Below, in pieces: positions 14,850 to 22,239 of a DNA stretch of 64,000 bases; positions within the stretch are counted from its first letter, which is position 1, and the number at the start of each line of letters is the position of its first letter. The position numbers and the translations under genes are program-made. The notes under the pieces are model-generated. The model made no database searches and was not told the origin of the DNA. It saw only the letters and a program-made list of their open reading frames with translations. Origin of the DNA: Luteipulveratus halotolerans. GTDB lineage: Bacteria; Actinomycetota; Actinomycetes; Actinomycetales; Dermatophilaceae. The DNA lies in contig NZ_LAIR01000002.1 in the NCBI RefSeq assembly GCF_001247745.1, positions 806,001 to 870,000 of the forward strand. Reading direction: 5' to 3'.

Positions 14850-16214
14850 GTGGCAAGGCTGCTCACGCCACGATCACGCGCGCGTGACATTGCTTGGCTC
14901 GTCGCGGCGCTGGCTGTTGCGTTAGTTCTTTCGGCATTTATCGTTTGGATTCATGTCGGCGGCCCTCGGAGTTGGGCGACAGTCGCAGTGTTGGTGGCAC
15001 TCGGAATACTGTCGAAATCGATCCGCATTAAGCAGGCCGAGTCCACGACGTACATTTCTTTCTCTGGAATTGTGCAGGCTGCGGCGATTGTGGTTGCGGG
15101 GCCAATTGCTTCAATGCTGGTTGGCTCCCTTTCTACGATTGGTTCCGTTCGCCGCAAGCAGTTGGCGATCCAGCGTATCTTCAACACGGTCATGAGCGGG
15201 CTCGTGTCGGTTTTGGGCGGTATCGCCTATCTGGCGCTAGGTGGTGTAATAGAGCCCCAGAATGGGCGAACCGCAACCGGAATTCTTGTGCACGTACTTG
15301 CCCCTTTGTTTGCCGCGAATATCATCATGCTCACTCTCAACGCTTTCCTGGTTGCCACCGTTATCAGGATTGCCGAAGGTATGCCCATTAGGCATTCGTT
15401 TGCGACTTCGGTTCGCGGTGGATGGATCCCGTACCTGGGATACGGGATCGTCGCATTTTTGTTTGCAGACCTCTGGACGGTTGAAGGGCTTGGTCCAGTT
15501 AGCGTGATCCTCGTTGTGGCGCCTCTCGCTCTAGCGCAGTGGTCAATGTCGCAGCAGGCTGCGGAGCAACGAACGCATTATCGTACCGTCGAGACAGTTG
15601 TCGCAGCTGTGGAAGCTCGTCACCCGAATACTCGCGGCGTAAGTCAAGCGGTCGCAAGCGTTTCCGGCGCAGTGGGCGACGAACTACGGTTGCGCGCCGG
15701 ACAGGCAGAATCGCTGCAGTTTGCGGCGATTCTTCATGACGTGGGTTTGATTGCGCCTATGGTATCGCGGCATCGCATCGACGGGCGGCTTGGCGACTCT
15801 GACATCGCCCAGTACCTCACTCATCCTGACCGCGGGGTATCGATGCTGGAGGGGATTGAATTCCTGGAAGGCAGTACGGCCGCAATTCGTCACCACCACG
15901 AGCGATGGGACGGAACGGGGTATCCGAACGGGCTCGAAGGTGAAGAAATTCCGTTGCTGGCACGGATCGTGGCGGTCTCCGCGACTTACGTTGCGCTACT
16001 TCGCCGCACTGGGGACCCCGCATGGGCGCTGGACTCAATCAAGGCTCGCGCAGGGTCGCAGCTTGACCCTGGGTGCGTTGTCGCTCTGGACCAAGCGATT
16101 AGCCGCGGGCGGCTTGATCATTTGAAAACTTTGGCGATGCTGCCCGATCTGGATCACGATGATCCGGCCACATCGGATCTCCTTGCAGGGGTCCGGACGA
16201 GTGTGCGCCGATGA
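14850..16214 (+). CDS. Membrane HD-GYP-like protein with degenerate metal site
   Basis: About 454 residues. Seven to eight hydrophobic segments fill the first 240 residues (IAWLVAALAVALVLSAFIVW; FSGIVQAAAIVVAGPIASML; GYGIVAFLFADLWTV and others). A cytoplasmic HD-GYP domain follows from about 265. It keeps FAAILHDVG, the THP histidine and RHHHERWDGTGYPNGL, but has TRGVSQAV where the first ligand histidine (TRGHSERV type) belongs, and SATYVAL instead of the DAYDAL-type aspartate. Cyclic-di-GMP hydrolysis is therefore doubtful. The start is uncertain: GTG 14850 is used, TTG 14823 is possible, neither with a good Shine-Dalgarno. It is A/T-richer than its neighbours, with a TTA codon at 14922. Confidence 0.7.
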   Translation: MARLLTPRSRARDIAWLVAALAVALVLSAFIVWIHVGGPRSWATVAVLVALGILSKSIRIKQAESTTYISFSGIVQAAAIVVAGPIASMLVGSLSTIGSVRRKQLAIQRIFNTVMSGLVSVLGGIAYLALGGVIEPQNGRTATGILVHVLAPLFAANIIMLTLNAFLVATVIRIAEGMPIRHSFATSVRGGWIPYLGYGIVAFLFADLWTVEGLGPVSVILVVAPLALAQWSMSQQAAEQRTHYRTVETVVAAVEARHPNTRGVSQAVASVSGAVGDELRLRAGQAESLQFAAILHDVGLIAPMVSRHRIDGRLGDSDIAQYLTHPDRGVSMLEGIEFLEGSTAAIRHHHERWDGTGYPNGLEGEEIPLLARIVAVSATYVALLRRTGDPAWALDSIKARAGSQLDPGCVVALDQAISRGRLDHLKTLAMLPDLDHDDPATSDLLAGVRTSVRR

Positions 16215-17527
16215 GTCGATTGGGCCGGAATCTCTTCGTGGTCAAGATGTCGCGGCTGCTTTCCTTTGTTGCGGTAGCGTTGGTGGGTGGGTTTGCAGTG
16301 GCAAGCCTGTTTCGTATTCCTGACCTGAGCGCACAGGATTATTGGGCCCTGTTCGCATTTTTCGGAGCGGCCTACGTGGGAGAACTGCTTCGGTTGCGCG
16401 GCCTGGGCGCACGTGGAATTTCTCCTGTGGCCGTCAGCGCGACATACGCGGCCGCGCTCGCCACAGAAGTTCCAGCGGGACGGCTGACGTTCGGTGCGCC
16501 GGAAGTCATGTTGGTATCGTGTGCTGCTCTCGTTGCGGGGGTGATATCGAGCAAGGTAATCACTGGAATGACTGCAAGCGTGGATGTCATGCCGTATGTG
16601 GCGCGTTTGTTGGCGCTCTTGGTGTTGGCCGTGGGGTTCCGCTCGGTCCCGTTCTCTGAGGACGGTGCGGTCGCAGGGCTCACATTCTGGCGAGGTGATC
16701 AATGGCGACTTGCGGCGGGAATGCTTCTTTCGGTCATGCTTGCGCATCTTGTCGAACTATTACTTCAGGTTGCCCTTCGCTCTTGTCGAACCCGTCAGCG
16801 CGTCAAGCATGTCTTGCAGGAAGATTTCCGGGAGATGGTTCCGGCATCGATGGCTGCGCTGTCGACAGCGGTGGTCATTGCACTTGGCATGCGTTCGCTC
16901 GGCTTGGTCGCGATCCCGCTCTTCATGGTTCCCCTGGTCCTCATGCGATTCGCCATGCAGCAGGAGGAACGCATCAATGCCGCCCGGATACAGACGGTTG
17001 CCGCGCTGTCACAGATGACTGACCTCGCCGGGTACACCGAGGCTGGCCACGCGAGACGGGTAGCTCTGCTGTGCTCACGCGTCGGTACAGCGATGAGGCT
17101 CACAGAGGAACAGCTGGGCGCGCTCGAGTCCGCAACGCTTCTGCACGACATCGGACAGGTGTCATTGGGCGCACCGATCCCGGCCGGAGCGACAGTCGAC
17201 GCCGCACCGCGCGATCAGCAACGCATTGCTGACGAGGGGGCAGCAATCGCTGCGCAGGCCGGTGCAACGGAGCAGGTAGTGAACATTATTGAGCAACAGG
17301 CCATGCCGTTCCGACGGCTGGTTGAGGAGGGGGAGCCTTTGACGATGCCCGCCCGCATCCTCAAGGTCTGTAATGCCTACGACGACTTCAGCCACGGAGA
17401 CCCGACAAAGCACGACAACGCGATCCTGCGACTGCGCCTAGGACTCGGCTACGAGTACGACCCGGAGGTTGTCGAAGCCCTCGCGCGCGTGATCGCCGGC
17501 GATGAGGTGGCCGCGGCCGTTCAATGA
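16211..17527 (+). CDS. Membrane HD-domain protein, partner of the preceding gene
   Basis: 438 residues with about eight hydrophobic segments (LLSFVAVALVGGFAVASLF; VMLVSCAALVAGVISSKVI; AGMLLSVMLAHLVELLLQVA and others) and a C-terminal HD domain from about 270. It keeps YTEAGHARRVALL (first histidine), ATLLHDIG and ARILKVCNAYDDF, but lacks the HHExxDGxGYP block, reading NIIEQQAMPFRRL there. The losses complement those of the upstream protein. ATG 16211 overlaps the previous stop (ATGA), so the proteins are probably made in equal amounts. Function unknown; a paired sensor or composite phosphohydrolase is inference. Confidence 0.7.
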   Translation: MSRLGRNLFVVKMSRLLSFVAVALVGGFAVASLFRIPDLSAQDYWALFAFFGAAYVGELLRLRGLGARGISPVAVSATYAAALATEVPAGRLTFGAPEVMLVSCAALVAGVISSKVITGMTASVDVMPYVARLLALLVLAVGFRSVPFSEDGAVAGLTFWRGDQWRLAAGMLLSVMLAHLVELLLQVALRSCRTRQRVKHVLQEDFREMVPASMAALSTAVVIALGMRSLGLVAIPLFMVPLVLMRFAMQQEERINAARIQTVAALSQMTDLAGYTEAGHARRVALLCSRVGTAMRLTEEQLGALESATLLHDIGQVSLGAPIPAGATVDAAPRDQQRIADEGAAIAAQAGATEQVVNIIEQQAMPFRRLVEEGEPLTMPARILKVCNAYDDFSHGDPTKHDNAILRLRLGLGYEYDPEVVEALARVIAGDEVAAAVQ

Positions 17528-17624
17528 CGCCGGGTGGTCCGCAGAGTGGGCGAGCGGACGTCACGGGCGCCAGGGACTGCGACTGATCTGGTAGAACATC
17601 CGTCGTCGTGGTTGGGAGGCCCGA

Positions 17625-18410
17625 GTGAGTGCACCATCCAAGGGGAGCCCGGTCGCGGCCTCGCCGGTCGAGTTGCTCCGAGCGATGGGACAGGCAGCCG
17701 TACAGGGGCATGTCCCAGATGAACTGCGCGCGCACGTCGGCGGGATGGAGCCGGGGTCGCATGACTGGGCCGCGGGTATCGATGCAATCTGGGTAGGCGG
17801 CCGTCGCATGCGTGAAGGCATGGCGGAGCTTGAGCGTTCCTGTTTGCGGACTGTCGAGAGCGTTGCGCCGACCATCAACCTTGCGATGGATCCCGAGCTC
17901 TACGCCCTTCATCGACGGTCCGCATCGCGTGGAGTGCGGAGCCGGTCGGTCCGGGAGCGCATTGCTCCGGTCGTGCTGTGCGACTCCCGATCGTGCGATT
18001 GCAACGGCGAGTTCTACTACGGCGAGTGCAAAGGAATCACGCTCGCAGTTCACGTGATCGACCGCGCGATCAGCGTGTTCACCGTGCACCGACCGGACCG
18101 GGAGTCGATGAGCATCGTGTCCAGCGATTCGAGGGTTGTTGGGCACAGCCTGCGGTACTTGGACAGCATCCAGGCGACCAGCATGCCGATGTTTGTGAAG
18201 GATCGACGTGCACCGCTGAGGCCGACGGTGCGGCAGCTGCGGATCTTGCACCTGATGGCGTACGGGCTGACTGACGAGAAGGTGGCCTCCGAACTGAAGG
18301 TCACGAGCCGTACGGTCCGTAACGACGTGGCTGCGCTCTACACGATGTTCGACGTGCACAGCCGGTTCGAGCTCGGCATTGCCTATCGCGACTGGATCGC
18401 TGGTCGATGA
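17625..18410 (+). CDS. LuxR-type HTH regulator with Cys-containing N-domain (copy 1)
   Basis: 261 residues. The C-terminal 65 form a LuxR-type helix-turn-helix (TVRQLRILHLMAYGLTDEKV, then SELKVTSRTVRNDVAALY). The N-terminal domain is not a receiver or PAS that I recognise; it holds LHRRSASRGVRSRSV, a pattern seen in phospholipase-D-like effector folds, and a cysteine group (LERSC; VVLCDSRSCDC; YYGEC). GTG 17625 follows GGGAGG. It starts 97 bases after the HD pair and overlaps its paralogue by ATGA. Likely a regulator responding to a signal in the N-domain; ligand unknown. Confidence 0.75.
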   Translation: MSAPSKGSPVAASPVELLRAMGQAAVQGHVPDELRAHVGGMEPGSHDWAAGIDAIWVGGRRMREGMAELERSCLRTVESVAPTINLAMDPELYALHRRSASRGVRSRSVRERIAPVVLCDSRSCDCNGEFYYGECKGITLAVHVIDRAISVFTVHRPDRESMSIVSSDSRVVGHSLRYLDSIQATSMPMFVKDRRAPLRPTVRQLRILHLMAYGLTDEKVASELKVTSRTVRNDVAALYTMFDVHSRFELGIAYRDWIAGR

Positions 18411-19171
18411 CTGCCCAGCCCGTCGAGCTGCTGAGGGAGATGTCGTCGCGGGCGTTGGCGATGGGAGATGTCGAGGGGATGTGGCCCGCTGCGTGGTTCG
18501 GTCAGCGGGCGGGCATTGAGGATGCGCCCGCTGTGGAAGCGGTCTGGCTCGATTACGGGGAGCTCCGGGATGGCATGGAGTCGCTCGAGCCCAGCTGCTC
18601 AACGACGATTCGCGGTTGCGCAGACGTGGCGGTTCTGACGAATGATGACCGAGGGCGAGCGGCGCATCATCGTTCTGCTTCACGCGGCGTGCGTGCGTCG
18701 AACATCCGGCGCACGATCAGCCCTGATGTGTTGTGCGAGGCTGGTTGTCCCTGCCAGCGAACGGGCGGGGGATTCGCGGGGGACCATCCGGCTGTGCCGC
18801 TGAAGTCGCACCTGGTCGACGACCGGATCGCCGTGATCGGCGTCCCTGGCGCACCCTTTGGATCATCGATGCATGTCGTGACCGCGGATCGGGTCGTTGT
18901 GCGCAACATCAGCCTCTACCTCGATGAGCTACAGCAGACGAGTATGCCTGTCTTGACGCCTGACCGGCGGGCGCCGTTGCGGCCGACGGTGCGTCAGCTG
19001 CGGATTCTGCACCTGATGACGTACGGCCTGACCGACGAGAAGATCGCATCCGAGCTCACGGTCACCAGCCGTACGGTCCGCAACGACGTCAACGCGTTGT
19101 ACACGATGTTCGACGTGCACAGCCGGTTCGAGCTGGGCGTCGCGTACACCCGCTGGATGGCCGGCCACTGA
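18407..19171 (+). CDS. LuxR-type HTH regulator with Cys-containing N-domain (copy 2)
   Basis: 254 residues, a paralogue of the preceding gene along its whole length. The last 85 residues are nearly identical (RAPLRPTVRQLRILHLM; TSRTVRNDVNALYTMFDVHS), while the N-domain is diverged. Shared cysteines are LEPSC and VLCEAGCPC, suggesting a metal or thiol site. RSASRGVRAS is also kept. ATG 18407 overlaps the previous stop. The pair may act as a heterodimer; the near-identical DNA-binding parts imply the same target sites. A long perfect hairpin follows. Confidence 0.75.
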   Translation: MTAQPVELLREMSSRALAMGDVEGMWPAAWFGQRAGIEDAPAVEAVWLDYGELRDGMESLEPSCSTTIRGCADVAVLTNDDRGRAAHHRSASRGVRASNIRRTISPDVLCEAGCPCQRTGGGFAGDHPAVPLKSHLVDDRIAVIGVPGAPFGSSMHVVTADRVVVRNISLYLDELQQTSMPVLTPDRRAPLRPTVRQLRILHLMTYGLTDEKIASELTVTSRTVRNDVNALYTMFDVHSRFELGVAYTRWMAGH

Positions 19172-19178
19172 GACCGAG

Positions 19179-19224
19179 AACGGCAGAAGGTTCGAGCGCC
19201 ATGACGCCCGAACCTTCTGCCGTT
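19179..19224. terminator. Bidirectional terminator, 16-bp perfect stem
   Basis: AACGGCAGAAGGTTCG (19179-19194) pairs with CGAACCTTCTGCCGTT (19209-19224) over a 14-base loop. It closes both the LuxR pair and the convergent symporter gene. Confidence 0.85.
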
Positions 19225-19241
19225 GGGACCGGACCGGAAGG

Positions 19242-20954
19242 CTAGGCCTTGCCGGTGGAGGGCTCCACGTCGTCGTACGGGTCGGGGTCGTACTGCTGGA
19301 CCCGCGGGTCGTCGGAGTCGACGAAGTAGTCGGCCTTGCGCGTCTCGTCGACACCCTCGGGTGCCTTCACCGCGCGCAGGACGAACGTCAGCAGCACCGA
19401 CACGAGCACGTTGATGACGAACGCCGTGAGCGCGATGTAGCCGAGCTTGCCGATGGTCGGGATTGTGTCGAGCGAGCCACCGAAGTGCTTGGTCGCAGGA
19501 CTCTTGACGCCGTACGCCGTCACCGTGCCGTAGACCATCGCGACCGCCCAGCCGGCGAGCAGCGCCCACCGGTGCAGCCACCGTGTGTAGAGGCCGATGA
19601 CGATCGCCGGGAACGTCTGCAGGATCCAGATGCCGCCGAGCAGCTGGAAGTTGATCGCGTTCTGCTTGTCCATCGTGAACACGAACAGCAGCGCGAACAG
19701 CTTGACCACCAGTGATGTCACCTTGGAGACCTTGGCCTCCTCGGCGACGGTCGCGTTGGGTCGCAGCCACTCCTTGTAGATGTTGCGCGTGAAGGTGTTG
19801 GCCGCCGCGATCGACATGATCGCCGCAGGCACGAGGGCGCCCACCGCGATCGCCGCGAACGCGATTCCGGTGAACCAGTCGGGGAACTGGTCCTCGAACA
19901 GCTGCGGAACCACCAGCTGGGCGTTGGGCTTGCCGTCCAGGCCGATTGGCTTGGTGCCGGCCGCGATCGCGACCCAGCCGAGCAGCGCCAGCAGCGCCAG
20001 CACGAACGAGTACGCCGGCAGGATCGACGCGTTGCGCCGGATCGTCTTGCGGCTCTTGGACGAGAGCACCGCGGTGATCGAGTGCGGGTACATGAACAGC
20101 GCCATCGCCGACCCGAACGCGAGCGTGACGTACGCCCACTGCGCCTTCGGCCCGACCGTCTCGGCGAACGGGGCGCCGGGCCCGTAGCCGGGCTTCGACG
20201 GCGGCACGGGCGCCGAGGTCTTGTCGTGCACGGCGTCGAAGATGTGGCTCCACCCGCCGACCTTGGCGGGCAGGTAGATGATCGCGACGATGATCACCAG
20301 GTAGATCAGGATGTCCTTGACGAACGCGATGATCGCCGGCGCACGCAGACCGCTGGAGTAGGTGTACGCGGCGAGGACGCCGAAGGCGATCAGCAGCGGC
20401 AGGTCCTTGGCCAACCAGTTGCCGCTGCCACCGATGCCGGCGACCTCCAGGACCGCCTGGATGCCGACCAGCTGCAGTGCGATGTAGGGCATCAGCGCGA
20501 CGAAGCCGGTGACCGAGATCGCGAGCGACAGCGACCGTGAGCCGTAGCGGCCGCGGACGAAGTCGGCCGACGTGACGTAGCCGTGGCGGTGGCTGATCGA
20601 CCACAGCCGCGACATGAAGAAGAAGATGATCGGGTAGGCGACGATCGTGTACGGCACTGCGAAGAACCCGGCCACTGCGCCGGCGCTGAACATCGCAGCG
20701 GGGACGGCGACGAAGGTGTACGCCGTGTAGAGGTCACCGCCGAGCAGGAACCACGTGATCCACGTGCCGAACGACCGACCGCCGAGGCCCCACTCGTCGA
20801 GGGACTCCATCGAGTCGGCCCGGCGCCAGCGCGCGGCCATGAAGCCCATCACCGTGACGATCAGGAACAGCACGATGAGCACGGTCAGGGCGACGCCGTT
20901 GACGCCGGTGCCCGGCGTGGACGGGTTGGCCTCGAAAGGCAGAAGTGCGTTCAT
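19242..20954 (-). CDS. Sodium:solute symporter, monocarboxylate permease-like (SSS family)
   Basis: Membrane transporter of 570 residues with about 13 hydrophobic segments of the SSS (SLC5) fold, closest in style to MctP/MctC-type uptake of acetate, pyruvate or propionate. Features: DEWGLGGRSFGTWITWFLLG, SADFVRGRYGSRSLSLAIS, MYPHSITAVLSSKSRKTIRR and AANTFTRNIYKEWL. The C-terminal tail is acidic and cytoplasmic. The ATG overlaps the stop of the DUF3311 gene (ATGA), a pairing common for these permeases. Substrate is inferred from family and partner only. Confidence 0.88.
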   Translation of the reverse strand: MNALLPFEANPSTPGTGVNGVALTVLIVLFLIVTVMGFMAARWRRADSMESLDEWGLGGRSFGTWITWFLLGGDLYTAYTFVAVPAAMFSAGAVAGFFAVPYTIVAYPIIFFFMSRLWSISHRHGYVTSADFVRGRYGSRSLSLAISVTGFVALMPYIALQLVGIQAVLEVAGIGGSGNWLAKDLPLLIAFGVLAAYTYSSGLRAPAIIAFVKDILIYLVIIVAIIYLPAKVGGWSHIFDAVHDKTSAPVPPSKPGYGPGAPFAETVGPKAQWAYVTLAFGSAMALFMYPHSITAVLSSKSRKTIRRNASILPAYSFVLALLALLGWVAIAAGTKPIGLDGKPNAQLVVPQLFEDQFPDWFTGIAFAAIAVGALVPAAIMSIAAANTFTRNIYKEWLRPNATVAEEAKVSKVTSLVVKLFALLFVFTMDKQNAINFQLLGGIWILQTFPAIVIGLYTRWLHRWALLAGWAVAMVYGTVTAYGVKSPATKHFGGSLDTIPTIGKLGYIALTAFVINVLVSVLLTFVLRAVKAPEGVDETRKADYFVDSDDPRVQQYDPDPYDDVEPSTGKA

Positions 20955-21241
20955 CGGTCGTCACCCTCCTCGGCGTCGATGTGTGCCGACGTGCGCATCG
21001 GCACGTGCGGCCGCGCCTTCTGGACGACGACGTACGCGATCGACGTGCACGCCGCGCACAGGAACACCCACATGAGCTGGTACCAGATGAAGAAGGGGAA
21101 GCCCCACAGCTCGGGGTCCTTCTTGGCGTACCAGCCGACGGGGACCAGCGCGAGCATGGGGATGAGCAGCAAGATGCCCGCGAGCCAGAGCAGTCCGGTG
21201 TTGGCCGGTGGAGCCTGGTCGGGGTTCTCGTGATCAGTCAC
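20951..21241 (-). CDS. DUF3311 membrane protein, symporter partner
   Basis: 96 residues with two hydrophobic segments (GLLWLAGILLLIPMLALVPV and WYQLMWVFLCAACTSIAYVV) joined by a loop with ELWGFPFFIWYQ, the DUF3311 signature. Such proteins are encoded beside SSS permeases and probably act as an accessory subunit. GTG 21241 has GGAGG 8 bases upstream. Coupled to the permease by ATGA. Confidence 0.88.
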   Translation of the reverse strand: MTDHENPDQAPPANTGLLWLAGILLLIPMLALVPVGWYAKKDPELWGFPFFIWYQLMWVFLCAACTSIAYVVVQKARPHVPMRTSAHIDAEEGDDR

Positions 21242-21282
21242 GAAAAGAACCTCCAGTGATGCCCGGAACGAGAAACATCCGA

Positions 21283-21309
21283 ACGCTACCGGTCGTGACG
21301 CCGGTCACA
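21283..21309 (-). promoter_or_regulatory. Promoter with CRP/GlxR-like site for the symporter operon
   Basis: Minus strand: TGTGACCGGCGTCACG (21294-21309) fits the CRP/GlxR pattern TGTGA-N6-TCACA with one end mismatch, followed 5 bases later by -10 TAGCGT (21283-21288). The site overlaps the -35 region, which would suit cAMP-dependent repression. Inference. Confidence 0.5.
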
Positions 21310-21352
21310 GTGTTACTCGTCGGTGTTGCTCGGCAACGATCCGGACACGCGA

Positions 21353-21383
21353 ACGGGCCCGCTCCGGCAAGGAGCGGGCCCGT
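21353..21383 (-). terminator. Terminator after sodN
   Basis: A 13-bp perfect stem, ACGGGCCCGCTCC and GGAGCGGGCCCGT, over a GGCAA loop, 17 bases after the sodN stop. Confidence 0.8.
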
Positions 21384-21399
21384 CGACGTGAGACCGAGG

Positions 21400-21804
21400 T
21401 CAGGCCTTCTTGGTCTCGGCGAAGATCGTGGCGATCTCGTCGATCTTGCCGAGCAGCTCGTCGGCCGTCGCGACGTCCCAGCTGGCCTTGGTGCCACCGG
21501 CGCCCGCGAGCTTGGTGGCCTCGTTGACGAGGGTGTGCAGCTGCGGGTACTTCTCGAAGTGCGGCGGCTTGAAGTAGTCCGTCCACAGCACCCACAGGTG
21601 CTCCTTGACGAGCTGGCTGCGCTGCTCCTTGATGATGGCGGCGCGCGTCTTGAAGTCCTGGTCGTCCGGCTTCTCGGCGACCTTCTGCAGGATCGCCTTG
21701 ATGGACTCGGCCTCGATGCGAGCCTGGGCGGGGTCGTAGACGCCGCACGGGAGGTCGCAGTGCGCGCTGACCTCGATGGTGGGGGCGAACAAGCGCTTGA
21801 GCAT
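21400..21804 (-). CDS. sodN: Nickel superoxide dismutase
   Basis: Ni-dependent superoxide dismutase precursor of 134 residues. After a 14-residue N-terminal leader comes HCDLPCGVYDP, the nickel hook: after cleavage before His, the His N-terminus and the two cysteines bind nickel. The remaining helices (ARIEAESIKAILQKV; KEHLWVLWTDYFKPPHFEKY) fit the four-helix SodN fold. ATG 21804 is chosen for the usual short leader and an AAGGGA about 10 bases upstream; an upstream in-frame ATG is less likely. The maturation protease sodX lies just upstream. Confidence 0.95.
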   Translation of the reverse strand: MLKRLFAPTIEVSAHCDLPCGVYDPAQARIEAESIKAILQKVAEKPDDQDFKTRAAIIKEQRSQLVKEHLWVLWTDYFKPPHFEKYPQLHTLVNEATKLAGAGGTKASWDVATADELLGKIDEIATIFAETKKA

Positions 21805-21844
21805 GGCTGTGAATCCCTTCGCACGTGGATGGCCGTTCATCGGC

Positions 21845-21850
21845 AACGTA
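21845..21850 (-). promoter_or_regulatory. -10 box of sodN
   Basis: TACGTT on the minus strand, about 40 bases upstream of ATG 21804, downstream of the hairpin that separates sodX from sodN. No nickel-regulator box recognised. Confidence 0.35.
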
Positions 21851-21878
21851 CCCCGCCCGGCGGCACCGCGAAACGGTC

Positions 21879-21915
21879 GGCCCTGCAGATGCGACCACGT
21901 CGCATCTGCAGGGCC
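21879..21915 (-). terminator. Hairpin between sodX and sodN
   Basis: A 17-bp perfect stem: GGCCCTGCAGATGCGAC (21879-21895) and GTCGCATCTGCAGGGCC (21899-21915) with a 3-base loop. Probably ends the ABC-transporter/sodX transcript before the sodN promoter. Confidence 0.75.
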
Positions 21916-21926
21916 CTCAACGCATT

Positions 21927-22235
21927 TCAGCCCGTACGCCGGTGCGGCAGCCGGGTGACGACGCGGGCTCGTACGGCGCTCTCGGGCAGCGCGCCCACGG
22001 TCCAGGAGTCAACGCCCTCGGCGGGGTTGTCGCACTCGACCCACCAGCCGTCGCCGTCACGCCGCGTGACCCGTTTGACCGCGACCGGCCGCGGCCCGTC
22101 GGGGCCTGGCGGCAGGTCGACGACGTGCGCCCGGCCGCGGACGACGCGTGCGCCGTACAGGACGAGCAGCCGGTCGCCGTCGCGGTAGGTCGGCAGCATC
22201 GACCGGCCTCGGACGACGGCGATCCCGAGCTGCAC
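21927..22235 (-). CDS. sodX: Nickel-type superoxide dismutase maturation protease
   Basis: Small S26-family signal peptidase of 102 residues that removes the SodN leader. The catalytic serine is in GRSMLPTYRDGD and the lysine in PVAVKRV; no membrane anchor is present, as expected for SodX rather than a secretory signal peptidase. GTG 22235 lies 4 bases after the ABC ATPase stop and lacks a clear Shine-Dalgarno. The neighbouring sodN supports the assignment. Confidence 0.88.
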   Translation of the reverse strand: MQLGIAVVRGRSMLPTYRDGDRLLVLYGARVVRGRAHVVDLPPGPDGPRPVAVKRVTRRDGDGWWVECDNPAEGVDSWTVGALPESAVRARVVTRLPHRRTG

Positions 22236-22239
22236 GCGA

